Source: Candidatus Accumulibacter necessarius
GTDB taxonomy: Bacteria; Pseudomonadota; Gammaproteobacteria; Burkholderiales; Rhodocyclaceae
NCBI GenBank assembly: GCA_017302435.1
Contig: JAFLDL010000035.1
Coordinates: 1-49,661 of the forward strand
DNA: 49,661 nucleotides
Direction: 5' to 3'
In this document: in pieces, positions 8,116-17,682 of the stretch
Numbering within the stretch: position 1 is the first letter of the stretch
How the letters are laid out: the number at the start of each line of letters is the position of its first letter
Position numbers and translations under genes: made by a program
The notes under the pieces: generated by a model
Database searches by the model: none
Seen by the model: only the letters and a program-made list of their open reading frames with translations
What the model was told of the DNA's origin: nothing

Positions 8116-8701
8116 GGAAGTGCTGATCGGCCTGGTGTCGATCAGCGACCGCGCCACGCAGGGCGTCTATCCGGACCAGGGAATTCCGGCCCTGGAGGAG
8201 TGGTTTGCACGGGCTCTGAGCAGTCCATGGCGAACGGAAACCCGTCTGATTGCAGACGACCAGGCGGCCATAGAAGCCACTCTGATCGAGCTGGTTGATC
8301 GGGTCGGCTGCCATCTGGTGCTGACCACGGGTGGCACCGGCCCCGCGCAGCGCGATGTCACTCCAGACGCCACCCTGGCCGTCGCCGACAAGGTGATGCC
8401 AGGCTTCGGTGAGGAAATGCGGCGTATCAGCCTGAGCTTCGTACCAACCGCAATCCTCTCGCGTCAGGTTGGCGTGGTCCGCGGCAAGGCACTGATCCTC
8501 AACCTGCCGGGGCAGCCAAAGTCGATTCGGGAAACGCTGGAGGGGGTCAGGGCCGGCGATGGCACGGTGACAGTGAACGGCGTCTTCGCCGCTGTGCCTT
8601 ATTGCATCGACCTGATCGGCGGTCCTTACATCGAGACAGTCGATCAGGTCATCAAGGCTTTCAGGCCGAAATCCGCGCTCCGGCCAAAACCGATCGCTTG
8701 A
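8096..8701 (+). CDS. mogA: Molybdopterin adenylyltransferase (MogA-type)
   Basis: From ATG 8096, 201 residues form a MoCF/MogA fold. Visible motifs are IGLVSISDRATQGVY at the N-terminus, LTTGGTGPAQRDVTPDAT (residues 76-93, the molybdopterin-binding loop) and LNLPGQPKSIRETL. MogA adenylates molybdopterin before molybdenum insertion. The start lies inside the last codons of darP (20-base overlap), so translation is probably coupled. A molybdopterin oxidoreductase is encoded at 43932-46010, a plausible client, though about 35 kb away. The gene converges on the 8714-10237 gene with only 12 bases between the stops. Confidence 0.92.
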   Translation: MNSSPHEEVLIGLVSISDRATQGVYPDQGIPALEEWFARALSSPWRTETRLIADDQAAIEATLIELVDRVGCHLVLTTGGTGPAQRDVTPDATLAVADKVMPGFGEEMRRISLSFVPTAILSRQVGVVRGKALILNLPGQPKSIRETLEGVRAGDGTVTVNGVFAAVPYCIDLIGGPYIETVDQVIKAFRPKSALRPKPIA

Positions 8702-8713
8702 CTCGACTGCGCC

Positions 8714-10237
8714 TCAGCCAGGCGACTGCTCGCGGAAGCGGGCAATTTCGTAATCGCCGCCGCTTTCCTCCAGTTCAACTGGTATCAAGACGCAAGACCG
8801 ACCTTCCAGGTTGAAGTCGAGGCTTTCTCGCACATTGAACCCCCCCTGTGGCAGGACGATTCGTAACAGGCCAGGCTCGCCACCGTCACGCAGGTAGATG
8901 CCGGGAATGGCTGTCGAAAAACCGCTGCGACGTGGATGCAACTCGACGCTGCGCGCCTGCCGGGAAAGGACCTGGACACCGACGACGGCGCGGCCACCAG
9001 CAAGTCGGTTGAAGCGCCTCGCCACGCCTAGCAACCAGTTTTCGCCACCCTCCGGCTGCATGCTGAACAGCGAGCCCAGCTTGATTCGCTCACCTTTCGA
9101 ATCGTCGAGACAAGCGCGAAATCCCCCGAGACTGACATTTTCAACCAGCCAGTGTTGCACCCCGGCTTCCCCTGCCAGATGCCCGGCGGCCCCCGCGAAA
9201 ACAGCATAGCAGTGGTCAAAACCATCAAGCGCAGCCATTCGTGTCTTGACGGAATGGCGATGGTGTCGCCGTTGCGGCGGCTGCAGTGCCCAGTAGACGC
9301 GCAGATGGTGCAGGACCGGCAGCAACACCTTCGGTGGATACTCCCCTCCAAGATTGAGGTCTGACGGCACTTCGCCGCGTTCGACAAGGTGGATCAATTC
9401 GGTGAGTGCGGTCAGCGTCGGCCCTGGCGAGAAGAAACGCAAACACGGCCTGCTAACCCCCGGACGTCGGGCCAGTCGAGCCGGTGCAACACCGCCACCC
9501 GCGTCGACCCAATACACGCTGTCCGGCCGGCAATCGCGCGAAAAAACGAAGCCGGGAGAGAAATGGGCGACCAACCGATCAGCCAGGTCGATCTGCTGCG
9601 GCAGCAGGCTGTCCATCGAAGAGGTGAAGAATACCAGGCTATGGAGGTAATGCTGCGCAACACTGCTCAGCCCCCGCACGGAGGGATACAGCTGGACCGG
9701 CTTCTGCGCATGACCCACCGCCTCAGCCGCCAGATAGGTCTCGCCAAGCTTGCCCCAGAGGTCTTCCCCAACCGGCCCATAGCGATAGGCCAGCCACCGG
9801 ACTTGCGCACCGAGTGCCGCCTGCACGCGTGTCATCACCAGGGGTAGCGCGCCCTTGAACCTCTCTGTGCCCTTGCTCTTGGGATCCAGCTGAGCCCGTT
9901 GCAGACACAGGCGATAGAGCGCGGCAACTTCACCCCAGTAGTCGTAGCTCTCCGTCCACAGCCGCTGTTGTTCGAGCGGTGACAGGTGAAGAGAGTGGAG
10001 ATAATCCCGTTCCAGGCGACGCAAGTGTGGCTGCGCGGCATCATCGAGCTGGTGAATGACATCCAGGTAGTGGTCAAGGCGGAAATTCTCGGCGTGTTTC
10101 AGTGACTGATACCAGCCCCTCAGTTCCTCGACCGCATTGACCGGTCTGTCGACCAGGATCTCTGCGAGGATCCGCTTGAACTCCTTGCTGTCAGCCAGCG
10201 GATGATCAGGACGTTGCGGGAACAGTTTGAGGATCAT
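8714..10237 (-). CDS. Uncharacterised protein with PilZ-like c-di-GMP-binding motifs
   Basis: I do not recognise this 507-residue soluble protein as a named family. Residues 1-320 are mostly helical and charged, without signal peptide or membrane segment. The C-terminal part has RRHHR at 323-327 and NVSLGG at 367-372. These match the RxxxR and (D/N)xSxxG signatures of PilZ domains in the right order, though about 40 residues apart where 20-30 is usual. Beta-strand-rich sequence follows to about 430 (VGVQVLS). I infer a possible cyclic-di-GMP receptor with a novel N-terminal region. It diverges from thyA and converges on mogA, so the neighbours give no clue to its pathway. Confidence 0.6.
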   Translation of the reverse strand: MILKLFPQRPDHPLADSKEFKRILAEILVDRPVNAVEELRGWYQSLKHAENFRLDHYLDVIHQLDDAAQPHLRRLERDYLHSLHLSPLEQQRLWTESYDYWGEVAALYRLCLQRAQLDPKSKGTERFKGALPLVMTRVQAALGAQVRWLAYRYGPVGEDLWGKLGETYLAAEAVGHAQKPVQLYPSVRGLSSVAQHYLHSLVFFTSSMDSLLPQQIDLADRLVAHFSPGFVFSRDCRPDSVYWVDAGGGVAPARLARRPGVSRPCLRFFSPGPTLTALTELIHLVERGEVPSDLNLGGEYPPKVLLPVLHHLRVYWALQPPQRRHHRHSVKTRMAALDGFDHCYAVFAGAAGHLAGEAGVQHWLVENVSLGGFRACLDDSKGERIKLGSLFSMQPEGGENWLLGVARRFNRLAGGRAVVGVQVLSRQARSVELHPRRSGFSTAIPGIYLRDGGEPGLLRIVLPQGGFNVRESLDFNLEGRSCVLIPVELEESGGDYEIARFREQSPG

Positions 10238-10374
10238 TGAAAGCCAATCTTGGTGCGCAACAGCGAGAGGAGACGACCAATTGTAAACCAGGCGAGCAAG
10301 CAGTGCCGATCAGGAGGGGCAGGCCCCGCCACGATGCGACAGCATGGCGGTGTGGTGGCCTGCTCGCCATGCCT

Positions 10375-10380
10375 TACAAT
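10375..10380 (+). promoter_or_regulatory. Candidate -10 box for thyA
   Basis: TACAAT lies 30 bases before the thyA ATG in the 172-base divergent spacer. A start site about 7 bases downstream would leave a leader of roughly 23 bases. No good -35 was found. Confidence 0.33.
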
Positions 10381-10409
10381 GCTGCCTGGCGGATCAACAG
10401 GTATAAGGC

Positions 10410-11231
10410 ATGCAGCAGTATCTCGACCTGATGCGCCATGTCCTCGAACATGGCAGCCCCAAGGCAGACCGCACCGGAACGGGTACGCGTTCGGTATTTG
10501 GCTGGCAGATGCGTTTCGACCTTGGCGCGGGCTTTCCCCTGCTCACCACCAAGAAGCTGCACGTGCGCTCGATCATCCACGAACTGCTTTGGTTCCTGCA
10601 GGGTGACACGAACATTCGCTATCTGCAGGAGAATGGAGTACGCATCTGGGACGAGTGGGCCGACGAGAACGGCAATCTTGGTCCGGTTTACGGCCATCAA
10701 TGGCGCCACTGGAAAACGCCCGATGGGCGTGAAATCGACCAGATCGCGCAACTGGTCCACGACCTGAAGAAAAACCCGGACTCGCGCCGACACTTGGTGA
10801 CGGCCTGGAACCCGGGCGACGTCGAGCGCATGGCCCTACCACCCTGTCACGCTTTCTTTCAGCTGTATGTCACCCCGCCAGAAGCGGCTGACCGCGACTG
10901 TCGCCCGAAGCTTTCCTGCCAGTTGTACCAGCGCAGTGCCGACATCTTTCTTGGGGTACCATTCAACATCGCTTCATACGCCTTGTTGACCTTGATGCTG
11001 GCACAGGTCTGCGGCTACCGGCCGGGGCACTTCGTGCATACCTTTGGCGATGCGCACCTCTACAGCAATCACTTTGCACAAGCGCGTCTGCAACTGACGC
11101 GCGAGACGCGTAGCTTGCCGACGATGCGACTGAACCCGGAAGTACGCAATCTGTTTAGCTTCGGCTTTCAGGACTTCACGCTTGAAGGCTACGATCCGCA
11201 TCCCCATATCGCTGCGCCAGTCGCCGTCTGA
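10410..11231 (+). CDS. thyA: Thymidylate synthase
   Basis: This 273-residue enzyme converts dUMP to dTMP with methylene-tetrahydrofolate. Visible landmarks are [11 protein letters not shown] (21-31), the GHQWRHW loop (95-101), the catalytic cysteine in LPPCHAFFQ (C146), [25 protein letters not shown] and HIYSNH-like HLYSNH. A short extra loop (about TPPEAADRD) precedes the SCQLYQRS segment; it makes the protein slightly longer than the 264-residue E. coli enzyme. folA follows 48 bases downstream and regenerates tetrahydrofolate from the dihydrofolate this reaction makes. The two likely form an operon. Confidence 0.97.
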   Translation: MQQYLDLMRHVLEHGSPKADRTGTGTRSVFGWQMRFDLGAGFPLLTTKKLHVRSIIHELLWFLQGDTNIRYLQENGVRIWDEWADENGNLGPVYGHQWRHWKTPDGREIDQIAQLVHDLKKNPDSRRHLVTAWNPGDVERMALPPCHAFFQLYVTPPEAADRDCRPKLSCQLYQRSADIFLGVPFNIASYALLTLMLAQVCGYRPGHFVHTFGDAHLYSNHFAQARLQLTRETRSLPTMRLNPEVRNLFSFGFQDFTLEGYDPHPHIAAPVAV

Positions 11232-11279
11232 GCCAGTGAACGGCAAGCGGAATCCCTGCCGGCCCCGGGATCGCTCGCG

Positions 11280-11786
11280 ATGATCTCCCTGATCGCTGTC
11301 GTTGCGAGAAACCGCGCCATTGGCCTGAACCAGAAACTGCTCTGGCACCTGCCGGAAGACATGCGTCATTTTCGCGCAATGACGCACGGCAAGCCGGTGA
11401 TCATGGGGAGAAAGACTTGGGAGTCGCTGCCAGCAGCCTTTCGCCCTCTGCCGAATCGGCACAACATCGTCGTCAGCCGCAACCCCGCCTACCGACCGAG
11501 TGGGGCGACTTGCGCCAGTTCCCTTGCAGAGGCGATCCGTCTTGCCGGGACCGCCAGCGAGGTGTTCGTCATCGGTGGCGCCGAGCTGTATCGGCAGACG
11601 CTGCCGCTTGCCAATCGCCTCTACCTGACCGAAGTCGCCGAGGACCGCGCCGGCGACAGCTTTTTCCCTGAAGTGCCGCTGGCCGAGTGGCGGGAAGTCT
11701 CGCGCCACGCCGGCAAAGCCCAATCGCCGGCCGGCAAGGCCAGCGAAGTCCCGGCCTTTGATTTCGTGGTCTACCAGCGTTGTTAG
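11280..11786 (+). CDS. folA: Dihydrofolate reductase
   Basis: This 168-residue NADPH-dependent reductase regenerates tetrahydrofolate. It shows ISLIAVVARNRAIG at the N-terminus, LWHLPEDMRHF with the catalytic aspartate at position 27 as in E. coli, GKPVIMGRKTWESLP, and IGGAELYRQTLPLANRLYLTEV. It has the standard length. It follows thyA closely on the same strand, and 103 bases separate its stop from the next gene. Confidence 0.97.
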   Translation: MISLIAVVARNRAIGLNQKLLWHLPEDMRHFRAMTHGKPVIMGRKTWESLPAAFRPLPNRHNIVVSRNPAYRPSGATCASSLAEAIRLAGTASEVFVIGGAELYRQTLPLANRLYLTEVAEDRAGDSFFPEVPLAEWREVSRHAGKAQSPAGKASEVPAFDFVVYQRC

Positions 11787-11889
11787 GCAAAACGCTGGGG
11801 CAGCACAGAGCGTCTCCACGTCCCGGCGACTGGCAGAACCCGGGCGCCGGGAAGAGCGGGCGCCTGTCGCCGCCCCTTTGAGACTCAGG

Positions 11890-12324
11890 ATGTCGAACTC
11901 ACTCCAGAACTATCTTGAAGCGGCCGAAGGGGCGGGAAAGGTGCTTGCGCACGCGAGGCTTCTGGTCCAGTTGGCAGGCATCTATCAGGAGATGACACCG
12001 CTGCATCTGGCGCACGCAAGCCGCGTCGCCAACTACAAGTCGCGAGTTCTGGTGATTCATGCCGACAGTGGAGCGGTGGCGACCAAGTTACGTCAGATGG
12101 CCCCGACGCTGGCGACAGAGCTGACCAAGCGTGGACTGGAGTGCAGCGGCGTTCAGGTCAAGGTACACGCCCGGCATAACCATGAGCCTACCCGGGCCCC
12201 CACCCAGAAGCCCCTCAGCGCGAGGACCAGCCAGGACCTGGCCGCGTTGAGCGAGTCCTTGCCGGCATCGCCACTGCGCCACGCACTGGAAAACCTGCTG
12301 ACGCGTTCGGCTAAACGGGAATGA
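11890..12324 (+). CDS. DUF721 protein, DciA-like helicase loader candidate
   Basis: The ATG at 11890 gives 144 residues with a DUF721 core: LQNYLEAAEGAGKVLAHARLL, THAS-like LAHASRVANYKSRVLVIHADSGAVATKLRQMAP, and a basic, proline-rich linker after residue 95. In bacteria without DnaC, DUF721 protein DciA assists loading of the replicative helicase DnaB. That role here is inferred from the family. Its end overlaps the convergent small membrane-protein gene by 14 bases. An in-frame upstream extension to 11758 has no ribosome site and overlaps folA, so I did not use it. Confidence 0.75.
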   Translation: MSNSLQNYLEAAEGAGKVLAHARLLVQLAGIYQEMTPLHLAHASRVANYKSRVLVIHADSGAVATKLRQMAPTLATELTKRGLECSGVQVKVHARHNHEPTRAPTQKPLSARTSQDLAALSESLPASPLRHALENLLTRSAKRE

Positions 12325-12499
12325 CGGCCACTCGCTCGATGATCATCAGCGCGAAAACCAGCAGTGCGACGACCAGCGAATAACGAAACAGGCGCCAGGA
12401 AAACTGCAGATAGCGCGTATCCCGCGTAAACAGGAAGAGCACCACGCCGCCGGCAATGGTCAGGACCGTCAGGACGGCCAGCAAGCGCAGCAGCCACAT
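12311..12499 (-). CDS. Small two-helix membrane protein downstream of lpxC
   Basis: The ATG at 12499 encodes 62 residues with two hydrophobic segments: LLRLLAVLTVLTIAGGVVLFLF (about 3-24) and FRYSLVVALLVFALMIIERV (about 38-57), separated by a polar DTRYLQFSWR turn. It starts four bases after the lpxC stop and so belongs to the end of the dcw-lpxC transcript. Its 3' end overlaps the convergent DciA-like gene by 14 bases. Small proteins of this kind are common in this position in betaproteobacteria as far as I recall. No function is known to me. Confidence 0.62.
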   Translation of the reverse strand: MWLLRLLAVLTVLTIAGGVVLFLFTRDTRYLQFSWRLFRYSLVVALLVFALMIIERVAVIPV

Positions 12500-12503
12500 G
12501 CGA

Positions 12504-13433
12504 TCAGGAAGCCGGCAACGCCATCCACCGGGAGACGGTCTGTGGTGCCAGTTGGTGGTCTTCGAAACTGACGTATTCCCAGGCTTCCGGGTTGGCCAGC
12601 AGTTTGCGGGCCAACTGGTTGTTGATCGCATGTCCCGATTTGTGAGCGGTGAATGACGCCAGCAGCGGATGGCCTAGCAGGTAAAGGTCACCAATCGCAT
12701 CGAGCACCTTGTGCTTGACGAACTCATCGCTGTAACGCAGACCGTCGGCATTCAATACGCGGTATTCGTCAAGCACGACGGCGTTTTCCAGTCCGCCGCC
12801 CTGCGCCAGACCGTTCTCATGCAGCCACTCCACTTCCTGCATGAAACCGAAGGTACGCGCCCGCGCCACCTCGCGCACGTAGGAGTGCTCGGCAAAATCG
12901 ATACTCACCTGCTGACCCGTGCGATCGATCGCCGGATGATTGAAGCCGATCGAGAACGACAGGCGGAAACCATCGTAGGGCTCCAGGCGCGCCCACTTGT
13001 CACCAGCGGGGTCAGTTTCGCGCACTTCGATACGGCGTTTGACCCGGATGAAGCGTTTGGCGACTGCTTGTTCTTCAATGCCGACCGACTGAATCAGGAA
13101 GACGAACGGCGAGGCCGAACCATCCAGGATCGGCAACTCGGCGGCATCAAGGTCGACGAAGGCGTTGTCGATCCCCAAGCCAGCAAAAGCCGACATCAGG
13201 TGTTCAATGGTGCCCACTTTGGCCCCATTGCGCTCGAGGCACGAGCACATCCGAGTGTCGCCGACCAGCAGCGCTGACGCCGGCAGGTCAAGCACGGGGT
13301 CAAGATCAATCCGTCGAAAGACGATGCCCGTGCCGGGGGCGGCCGGGCGCAAGCTGATGGATACCTTGACGCCGGAATGGAGACCGATGCCAGCGGCACG
13401 GACCACCGCCTTGAGTGTTCGCTGCTTCAACAT
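12504..13433 (-). CDS. lpxC: UDP-3-O-acyl-N-acetylglucosamine deacetylase
   Basis: LpxC catalyses the committed step of lipid A synthesis. The 309-residue protein keeps the zinc ligands seen in E. coli: H78 in TIEHLMSA, H241 and D245 in HKVLDAIGD, and the general-acid histidine at 268 in [14 protein letters not shown] near residue 16 and the [16 protein letters not shown] stretch are also typical. The gene ends the dcw cluster, 95 bases after ftsZ, and appears to have its own -10 box (13462-13467). In many proteobacteria the protein is controlled by proteolysis; the hydrophobic E. coli C-terminal degron is not clearly present, as the C-terminus reads RWMALPAS. Confidence 0.96.
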   Translation of the reverse strand: MLKQRTLKAVVRAAGIGLHSGVKVSISLRPAAPGTGIVFRRIDLDPVLDLPASALLVGDTRMCSCLERNGAKVGTIEHLMSAFAGLGIDNAFVDLDAAELPILDGSASPFVFLIQSVGIEEQAVAKRFIRVKRRIEVRETDPAGDKWARLEPYDGFRLSFSIGFNHPAIDRTGQQVSIDFAEHSYVREVARARTFGFMQEVEWLHENGLAQGGGLENAVVLDEYRVLNADGLRYSDEFVKHKVLDAIGDLYLLGHPLLASFTAHKSGHAINNQLARKLLANPEAWEYVSFEDHQLAPQTVSRWMALPAS

Positions 13434-13461
13434 GTGTCTGAAAAAATGGGGGAATCGGCGG

Positions 13462-13467
13462 ATTCTA
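13462..13467 (-). promoter_or_regulatory. Candidate lpxC promoter -10 box
   Basis: TAGAAT on the minus strand lies about 28 bases upstream of the lpxC ATG at 13433. A TTCCTG hexamer stands 17 bases before it and could act as a weak -35. It would let lpxC be expressed apart from the upstream dcw genes. Confidence 0.45.
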
Positions 13468-13528
13468 GCACAGGCTGAGCTAGCCAGGAACCCGCCAGTC
13501 CCCGCAGAGGTCTGGCGACTTGCCCGGC

Positions 13529-14698
13529 TCAGTCAGCCTGCTTTCTCAGAAATGCCGGAATATCATAGCGATCGACACCGCTATTGGCCAGCGCTTCGAC
13601 CGTTGCACTGCGCCCCTTGCGAACGATCGCGGGCACCTGGTCGAGCGTCGAGTAATCGATGTTCGGACCATGCGCGAAGCGGCCGTCTGTTCCGGTTCCC
13701 TGGCCATGCGTGTTGCTGATGACTTCGAACTTCTCGCGTTTGGCCTGCGCCTGACCCAGGCCGGTGGCCACCACCGTCACCCGGATGTCCTCGGCCATTT
13801 CTTCGTCATAGACAGCGCCGAAGATGATGTGCGCGTCGTCGGCAGCAAAGGCGCGGACGGTATTCATCACCTCATTGACTTCCTTCATCTTCAGCGAACG
13901 CGTCGCGGTGATGTTGACCAGCACGCCCTTGGCGCCGGAAAGGTTGACCCCCTCGAGCAGAGGAGAAGAAACCGCGCGTTCGGCGGCAATGCGCGCCCGG
14001 TCGACGCCAGCGGCATTGGCCGAGCCCATCATGGCCATGCCCATCTCGCCCATGACGGTACGCACGTCCTCGAAGTCGACGTTGACCAGCCCCGGAAAGT
14101 TGATGATCTCGGCAATGCCGCCAACCGCATTGCGGAGAACGTTGTCGGCTGCCTTGAAGGCTTCGTCCATGGAGACGTCATCGCCGAGCACGTCCATCAG
14201 GCGGTCATTGAGGATGACGATCAGCGAGTCGACATGCTTCTGCAGTTCGGCAATGCCGACGTCTGCGATCTTCAGGCGCTTGCCCTCGAAACCAAAAGGC
14301 TTGGTCACCACGGCGACGGTGAGCACACCCAGCTCGCGCGCCACCTCGGCGACGATCGGTGCGGCGCCGGTACCAGTACCGCCACCCATGCCCGCGGTGA
14401 TGAAAACCATGTGCGCCCCCCTGAGCGACTCGGCGATTGCGTCACGCTCCTCAATCGCCGCGCTGCGTCCGGCTTCCGGCTTGGCACCGGCACCGAGGCC
14501 GGTCTTGCCGAGTTGCAGCTTCTGAATGGCGACGCTGCGACCAAGCGCCTGGGAATCGGTGTTGGCAGTGATGAAGTCCACGCCATTGACCCCCTCGCGG
14601 ATCATGTGGTCGACGGCGTTGCCACCCGCCCCGCCGATGCCGATCACCTTGATCACCGTATCCCGATTGTCGTCTGCCCTGTCGATGATTTCAAACAT
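13529..14698 (-). CDS. ftsZ: Cell division protein FtsZ
   Basis: FtsZ is the tubulin-like GTPase that forms the division ring. The 389-residue protein has [14 protein letters not shown] (19-32), the tubulin signature GGGTGTG at 105-111, and the T7-region ANTDSQAL. The C-terminal peptide [11 protein letters not shown] binds FtsA and ZipA in other bacteria. A strong ribosome site (GGAGGAG, 6 bases upstream) precedes the ATG and fits the high FtsZ demand. A 65-base gap separates it from ftsA, the largest gap within the cluster before lpxC. Confidence 0.98.
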   Translation of the reverse strand: MFEIIDRADDNRDTVIKVIGIGGAGGNAVDHMIREGVNGVDFITANTDSQALGRSVAIQKLQLGKTGLGAGAKPEAGRSAAIEERDAIAESLRGAHMVFITAGMGGGTGTGAAPIVAEVARELGVLTVAVVTKPFGFEGKRLKIADVGIAELQKHVDSLIVILNDRLMDVLGDDVSMDEAFKAADNVLRNAVGGIAEIINFPGLVNVDFEDVRTVMGEMGMAMMGSANAAGVDRARIAAERAVSSPLLEGVNLSGAKGVLVNITATRSLKMKEVNEVMNTVRAFAADDAHIIFGAVYDEEMAEDIRVTVVATGLGQAQAKREKFEVISNTHGQGTGTDGRFAHGPNIDYSTLDQVPAIVRKGRSATVEALANSGVDRYDIPAFLRKQAD

Positions 14699-14763
14699 TG
14701 TTGTCTCCTCCGCAAAAAAATTGAAAAGTGGTTAAGAACTGGTAATCGTTGCCTGGAAGGTCT

Positions 14764-15993
14764 TCAGAAGTTCTTTTCAAACCAGGACTTCATACGACCG
14801 AACACCTGCTTGACGTCTCGGGTTTCCCGAACCTTCAGGCCACGCTTGCGCTGAGTCTGTGCTTCAAGGAGCAATCCGCAAGCGGTCGCGAAACGTGGGC
14901 TCTGCACGACGTCGGCCAGCGCACCCTGGTACTTTGGCACCCCGAGGCGAACCGGCATATGGAAGATCTCCTCGCCAAGCTCGATCATCCCCGGCATCAC
15001 CGAAGCGCCTCCGGTCAGCACAATGCCGGACGAGAGCACATCCTCGAAACCTGAACGGCGCAGTTCGGCCTGAATCAGTTCATACAGCTCCTCGACCCGT
15101 GGCTGGATGACATCCGCCAGCGCCCGGCGTGACAGCTTGCGCGAAGGACGGTCGTCGACCCCCGCGACATCAAGCACGTCTTCCGGGTCCGCGAGATGGG
15201 CCAGCGCGCAGCCATACTTGCGCTTGATGTCTTCTGCCTCACGGGTCGGCGTACGCAGTGCCATGGCAATGTCATTGGTCACCTGGTCACCGGCGATCGG
15301 GATGACTGAGGTGTGACGGATCGCACCCTGCGTCCACACCGCCAGATCGGTGGTACCGCCACCGATGTCGATCAGGCAGATCCCAAGGTCCTTCTCATCT
15401 TCGGAGAGGACCGCACAGCTCGAAGCGAGCGGCTGCAGCACCAGATCATTCACTTCCAGACCACACCGTCGCACACACTTGACGATGTTCTGGGCCGCCG
15501 AGACTGCTCCGGTCACGATGTGCACCTTCACCTCGAGGCGAAAACCGCTCATGCCGATCGGCTCGCGGATTCCATCCTGGTCGTCGATGATGAACTCCTG
15601 GGTGAGGATGTGCAGGATTTCCTGGTCGGCAGGGATCGGCATCGCGCGTGCCGTCTCGATCACCCTTTCGACATCCATCGTGGTCACTTCCTTGTCCTTG
15701 ATGGCGACCATTCCATTCGAGTTGAAGCTCCGGATGTGGCTGCCGGCGATCCCGGTATAAACGTCGCGAACCTTGCAATCGGCCATCAGCTCCACTTCCT
15801 GCAGCACGCGCGAAATGGTGGCGACGGTCTCCTCGATGTTGACCACCACACCCTTCTTCAACCCTTTCGATTCCTGCGAGCCCATGCCGATGACGTTCAA
15901 CCGCCCTTCCGGGGTGACTTCGGCAACCAGAGCGACAATCTTTGACGTGCCAATGTCGAGCCCTACGATCAGATCCTTGCTATCCCTGCTCAT
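14764..15993 (-). CDS. ftsA: Cell division protein FtsA
   Basis: FtsA is the actin-like ATPase that tethers FtsZ to the membrane. The 409-residue protein begins with DLIVGLDIGTSKIVALVAEV (phosphate-binding loop), then has the SHIRSFNSNGMVAI stretch, LIDIGGGTTDLAVW and VLTGGASVMPGMIELGEEIF. The C-terminal MKSWFEKNF is the expected amphipathic membrane-binding helix. Its ATG overlaps the ftsQ stop in an ATGA junction. Confidence 0.97.
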   Translation of the reverse strand: MSRDSKDLIVGLDIGTSKIVALVAEVTPEGRLNVIGMGSQESKGLKKGVVVNIEETVATISRVLQEVELMADCKVRDVYTGIAGSHIRSFNSNGMVAIKDKEVTTMDVERVIETARAMPIPADQEILHILTQEFIIDDQDGIREPIGMSGFRLEVKVHIVTGAVSAAQNIVKCVRRCGLEVNDLVLQPLASSCAVLSEDEKDLGICLIDIGGGTTDLAVWTQGAIRHTSVIPIAGDQVTNDIAMALRTPTREAEDIKRKYGCALAHLADPEDVLDVAGVDDRPSRKLSRRALADVIQPRVEELYELIQAELRRSGFEDVLSSGIVLTGGASVMPGMIELGEEIFHMPVRLGVPKYQGALADVVQSPRFATACGLLLEAQTQRKRGLKVRETRDVKQVFGRMKSWFEKNF

Positions 15994-16742
15994 TTCTTTC
16001 CTTTGACTTCCTGAACTGCACTGGCCGGAAAGCGCAATGCGAAACCATTTGGATACCGCATGTCGACCGCCGTTGGCCGTACACCGCGCGTGTCCGACAG
16101 GGTCGGGTAGTAGTCGACGAAGCGTTGCAGGCGCATCCGAATTGGCGCCTTGGGCTGTTCTCGTCCGAGTTCAATCCACATTCCATCTTCCAGTTTCACG
16201 AGCCAGGCCAGGCGCGGCGACAGCGCCAGTTGCGCCGGCAGGAGGCCGACCGGTTTCATGACCTGAGCGAACTCCTCGTAACGCCGCAGGACCTCGCCCG
16301 AAGAACCGGTCGGCCCACTCAGCCGCGGCAGCGACTGCTCCCGCAGGAGCGAGGCCGGAAACACCTCGCCGTAGGTATTGACCAACTGTCCCTGCCCTTC
16401 GCCCCAATGGGCAACCGCCTGATGCTCCTCGATGCGAACCTCGATACGTGATGGCCACTTCCGCCATATTTCTGCGCGCCGCACCCAGGGCAAACCCTCC
16501 AGCGACTGCCGCACGGTCTCGATGTTGACCGTGAAGAAATTGCCACGCAACAGTTCCGAAAGAGACTCCTCCAGTTCGCTGCGTTGAACCTCCCGCAACT
16601 CGTGGGTTACCTGCACCTCGCTCAGCGGAAAGAGGCGCAGACGCGGGGCGCCCCAAACGACGGCAGCCGCCAGCAACGCGGCGGCGCCCGCCAGGAAGAG
16701 CAGGTCGGAAACGGCCGTCAGCAGGTGCGGTTTTTGCCACAT
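15990..16742 (-). CDS. ftsQ: Cell division protein FtsQ
   Basis: This 250-residue bitopic divisome protein has a short cytoplasmic start, a transmembrane helix at about 12-30 (DLLFLAGAAALLAAAVVWG), and a POTRA domain from about 33 (FPLSEVQVTHELREV). The C-terminal periplasmic domain includes RMQRF-like RMRLQRFVDYYP and VDMRYPNGFALRF. FtsQ links early and late division proteins through FtsB and FtsL. It starts one codon after the ddl stop and overlaps ftsA by four bases. Confidence 0.95.
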   Translation of the reverse strand: MWQKPHLLTAVSDLLFLAGAAALLAAAVVWGAPRLRLFPLSEVQVTHELREVQRSELEESLSELLRGNFFTVNIETVRQSLEGLPWVRRAEIWRKWPSRIEVRIEEHQAVAHWGEGQGQLVNTYGEVFPASLLREQSLPRLSGPTGSSGEVLRRYEEFAQVMKPVGLLPAQLALSPRLAWLVKLEDGMWIELGREQPKAPIRMRLQRFVDYYPTLSDTRGVRPTAVDMRYPNGFALRFPASAVQEVKGKK

Positions 16743-16745
16743 CGC

Positions 16746-17681
16746 TCATCCCAGTGTGGCAAGTGCAAGCACACGGACCACCAGTTCTTCATACTCAATG
16801 CCTGCGGCGCGTGCCGCCATCGGCACCAGCGAATGATCAGTCATGCCGGGCGAGGTGTTCACCTCGAGAAAGTAGGCCTGGCCTCCGCTGGCTGCGCTGA
16901 CCGGGTCCATGAGGAAATCAACCCGTCCCCAGCCGCGGCCGCCAATGATCCGGAAGGCCTCGAGGGCTTGCGCGCGAAGCTGTTTCTCGCAGCCTTCGGG
17001 GAGGCCGCAAGGGCAGAGGTACGCGGTATCGTCGCGCAGGTACTTGGCTTCATAGTCGTAAAACTCGCCGCTGGGCTCGATCTTGATGATGGGCAGCGCC
17101 TGGTCGCCGAGAATGGCAACGGTGTACTCGCCGCCAAGAATCGCCCGCTCGGCGATGACCAGTGAGTCATGTTTCGCCGCCGCCGCATAAGCAGCGCCAA
17201 GCTCTCCTGGCCGCTTGACTTTGGTGATGCCGATCGACGAACCTTCGCAGGCTGGCTTGACAAAAAGCGGCAGCCCCAGCTCTGCTTCGACTTGTGCAAG
17301 GTCGCTGCTGCCGTCGAGCAGCGTGTACTCCGGGACGGGCAGTCCGGCCGCGCGCCAGAGCAACTTGCTGCGCCATTTGTCCATCCCCAGTGCGGAAGCC
17401 ATGACGCCGCTACCAGTGTAAGGAATGCCCATCATTTCGAGGACACCCTGAATGGTGCCATCCTCGCCATGGCGCCCATGCAGGGCGATGAAGGCCCGAT
17501 CGAAAAGGGCCAGTTCATCGAGTCGGCGCGAGGCGGGGTCGAAGGCGTGGGCATCGACGCCCTGCCGCTGCAAGACCGCCAGCACCCGCGATCCGCTGTT
17601 CAGGGACACCTCACGTTCGGCCGACCGGCCACCGAAGAGCACCGCCACCTTGCCGAAGTTCCTGACGTCCATCGTATTCAT
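16746..17681 (-). CDS. ddl: D-alanine--D-alanine ligase
   Basis: Ddl joins two D-alanines for the peptidoglycan stem. The ATG at 17681 follows the murC stop by one base and gives 311 residues, close to DdlB of E. coli (306). ATP-grasp landmarks include [63 protein letters not shown] and [18 protein letters not shown] second ATG at 17672 (MDVRNF) is also possible. The far-upstream start at 17717 would overlap murC and has no ribosome site. Confidence 0.96.
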   Translation of the reverse strand: MNTMDVRNFGKVAVLFGGRSAEREVSLNSGSRVLAVLQRQGVDAHAFDPASRRLDELALFDRAFIALHGRHGEDGTIQGVLEMMGIPYTGSGVMASALGMDKWRSKLLWRAAGLPVPEYTLLDGSSDLAQVEAELGLPLFVKPACEGSSIGITKVKRPGELGAAYAAAAKHDSLVIAERAILGGEYTVAILGDQALPIIKIEPSGEFYDYEAKYLRDDTAYLCPCGLPEGCEKQLRAQALEAFRIIGGRGWGRVDFLMDPVSAASGGQAYFLEVNTSPGMTDHSLVPMAARAAGIEYEELVVRVLALATLG

Positions 17682-17682
17682 C

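Noticed and set aside
13520-14854. A 444-residue plus-strand frame opposite ftsZ
   Set aside because: It is a histidine- and aspartate-rich mirror of FtsZ codons; ftsZ has every expected motif.
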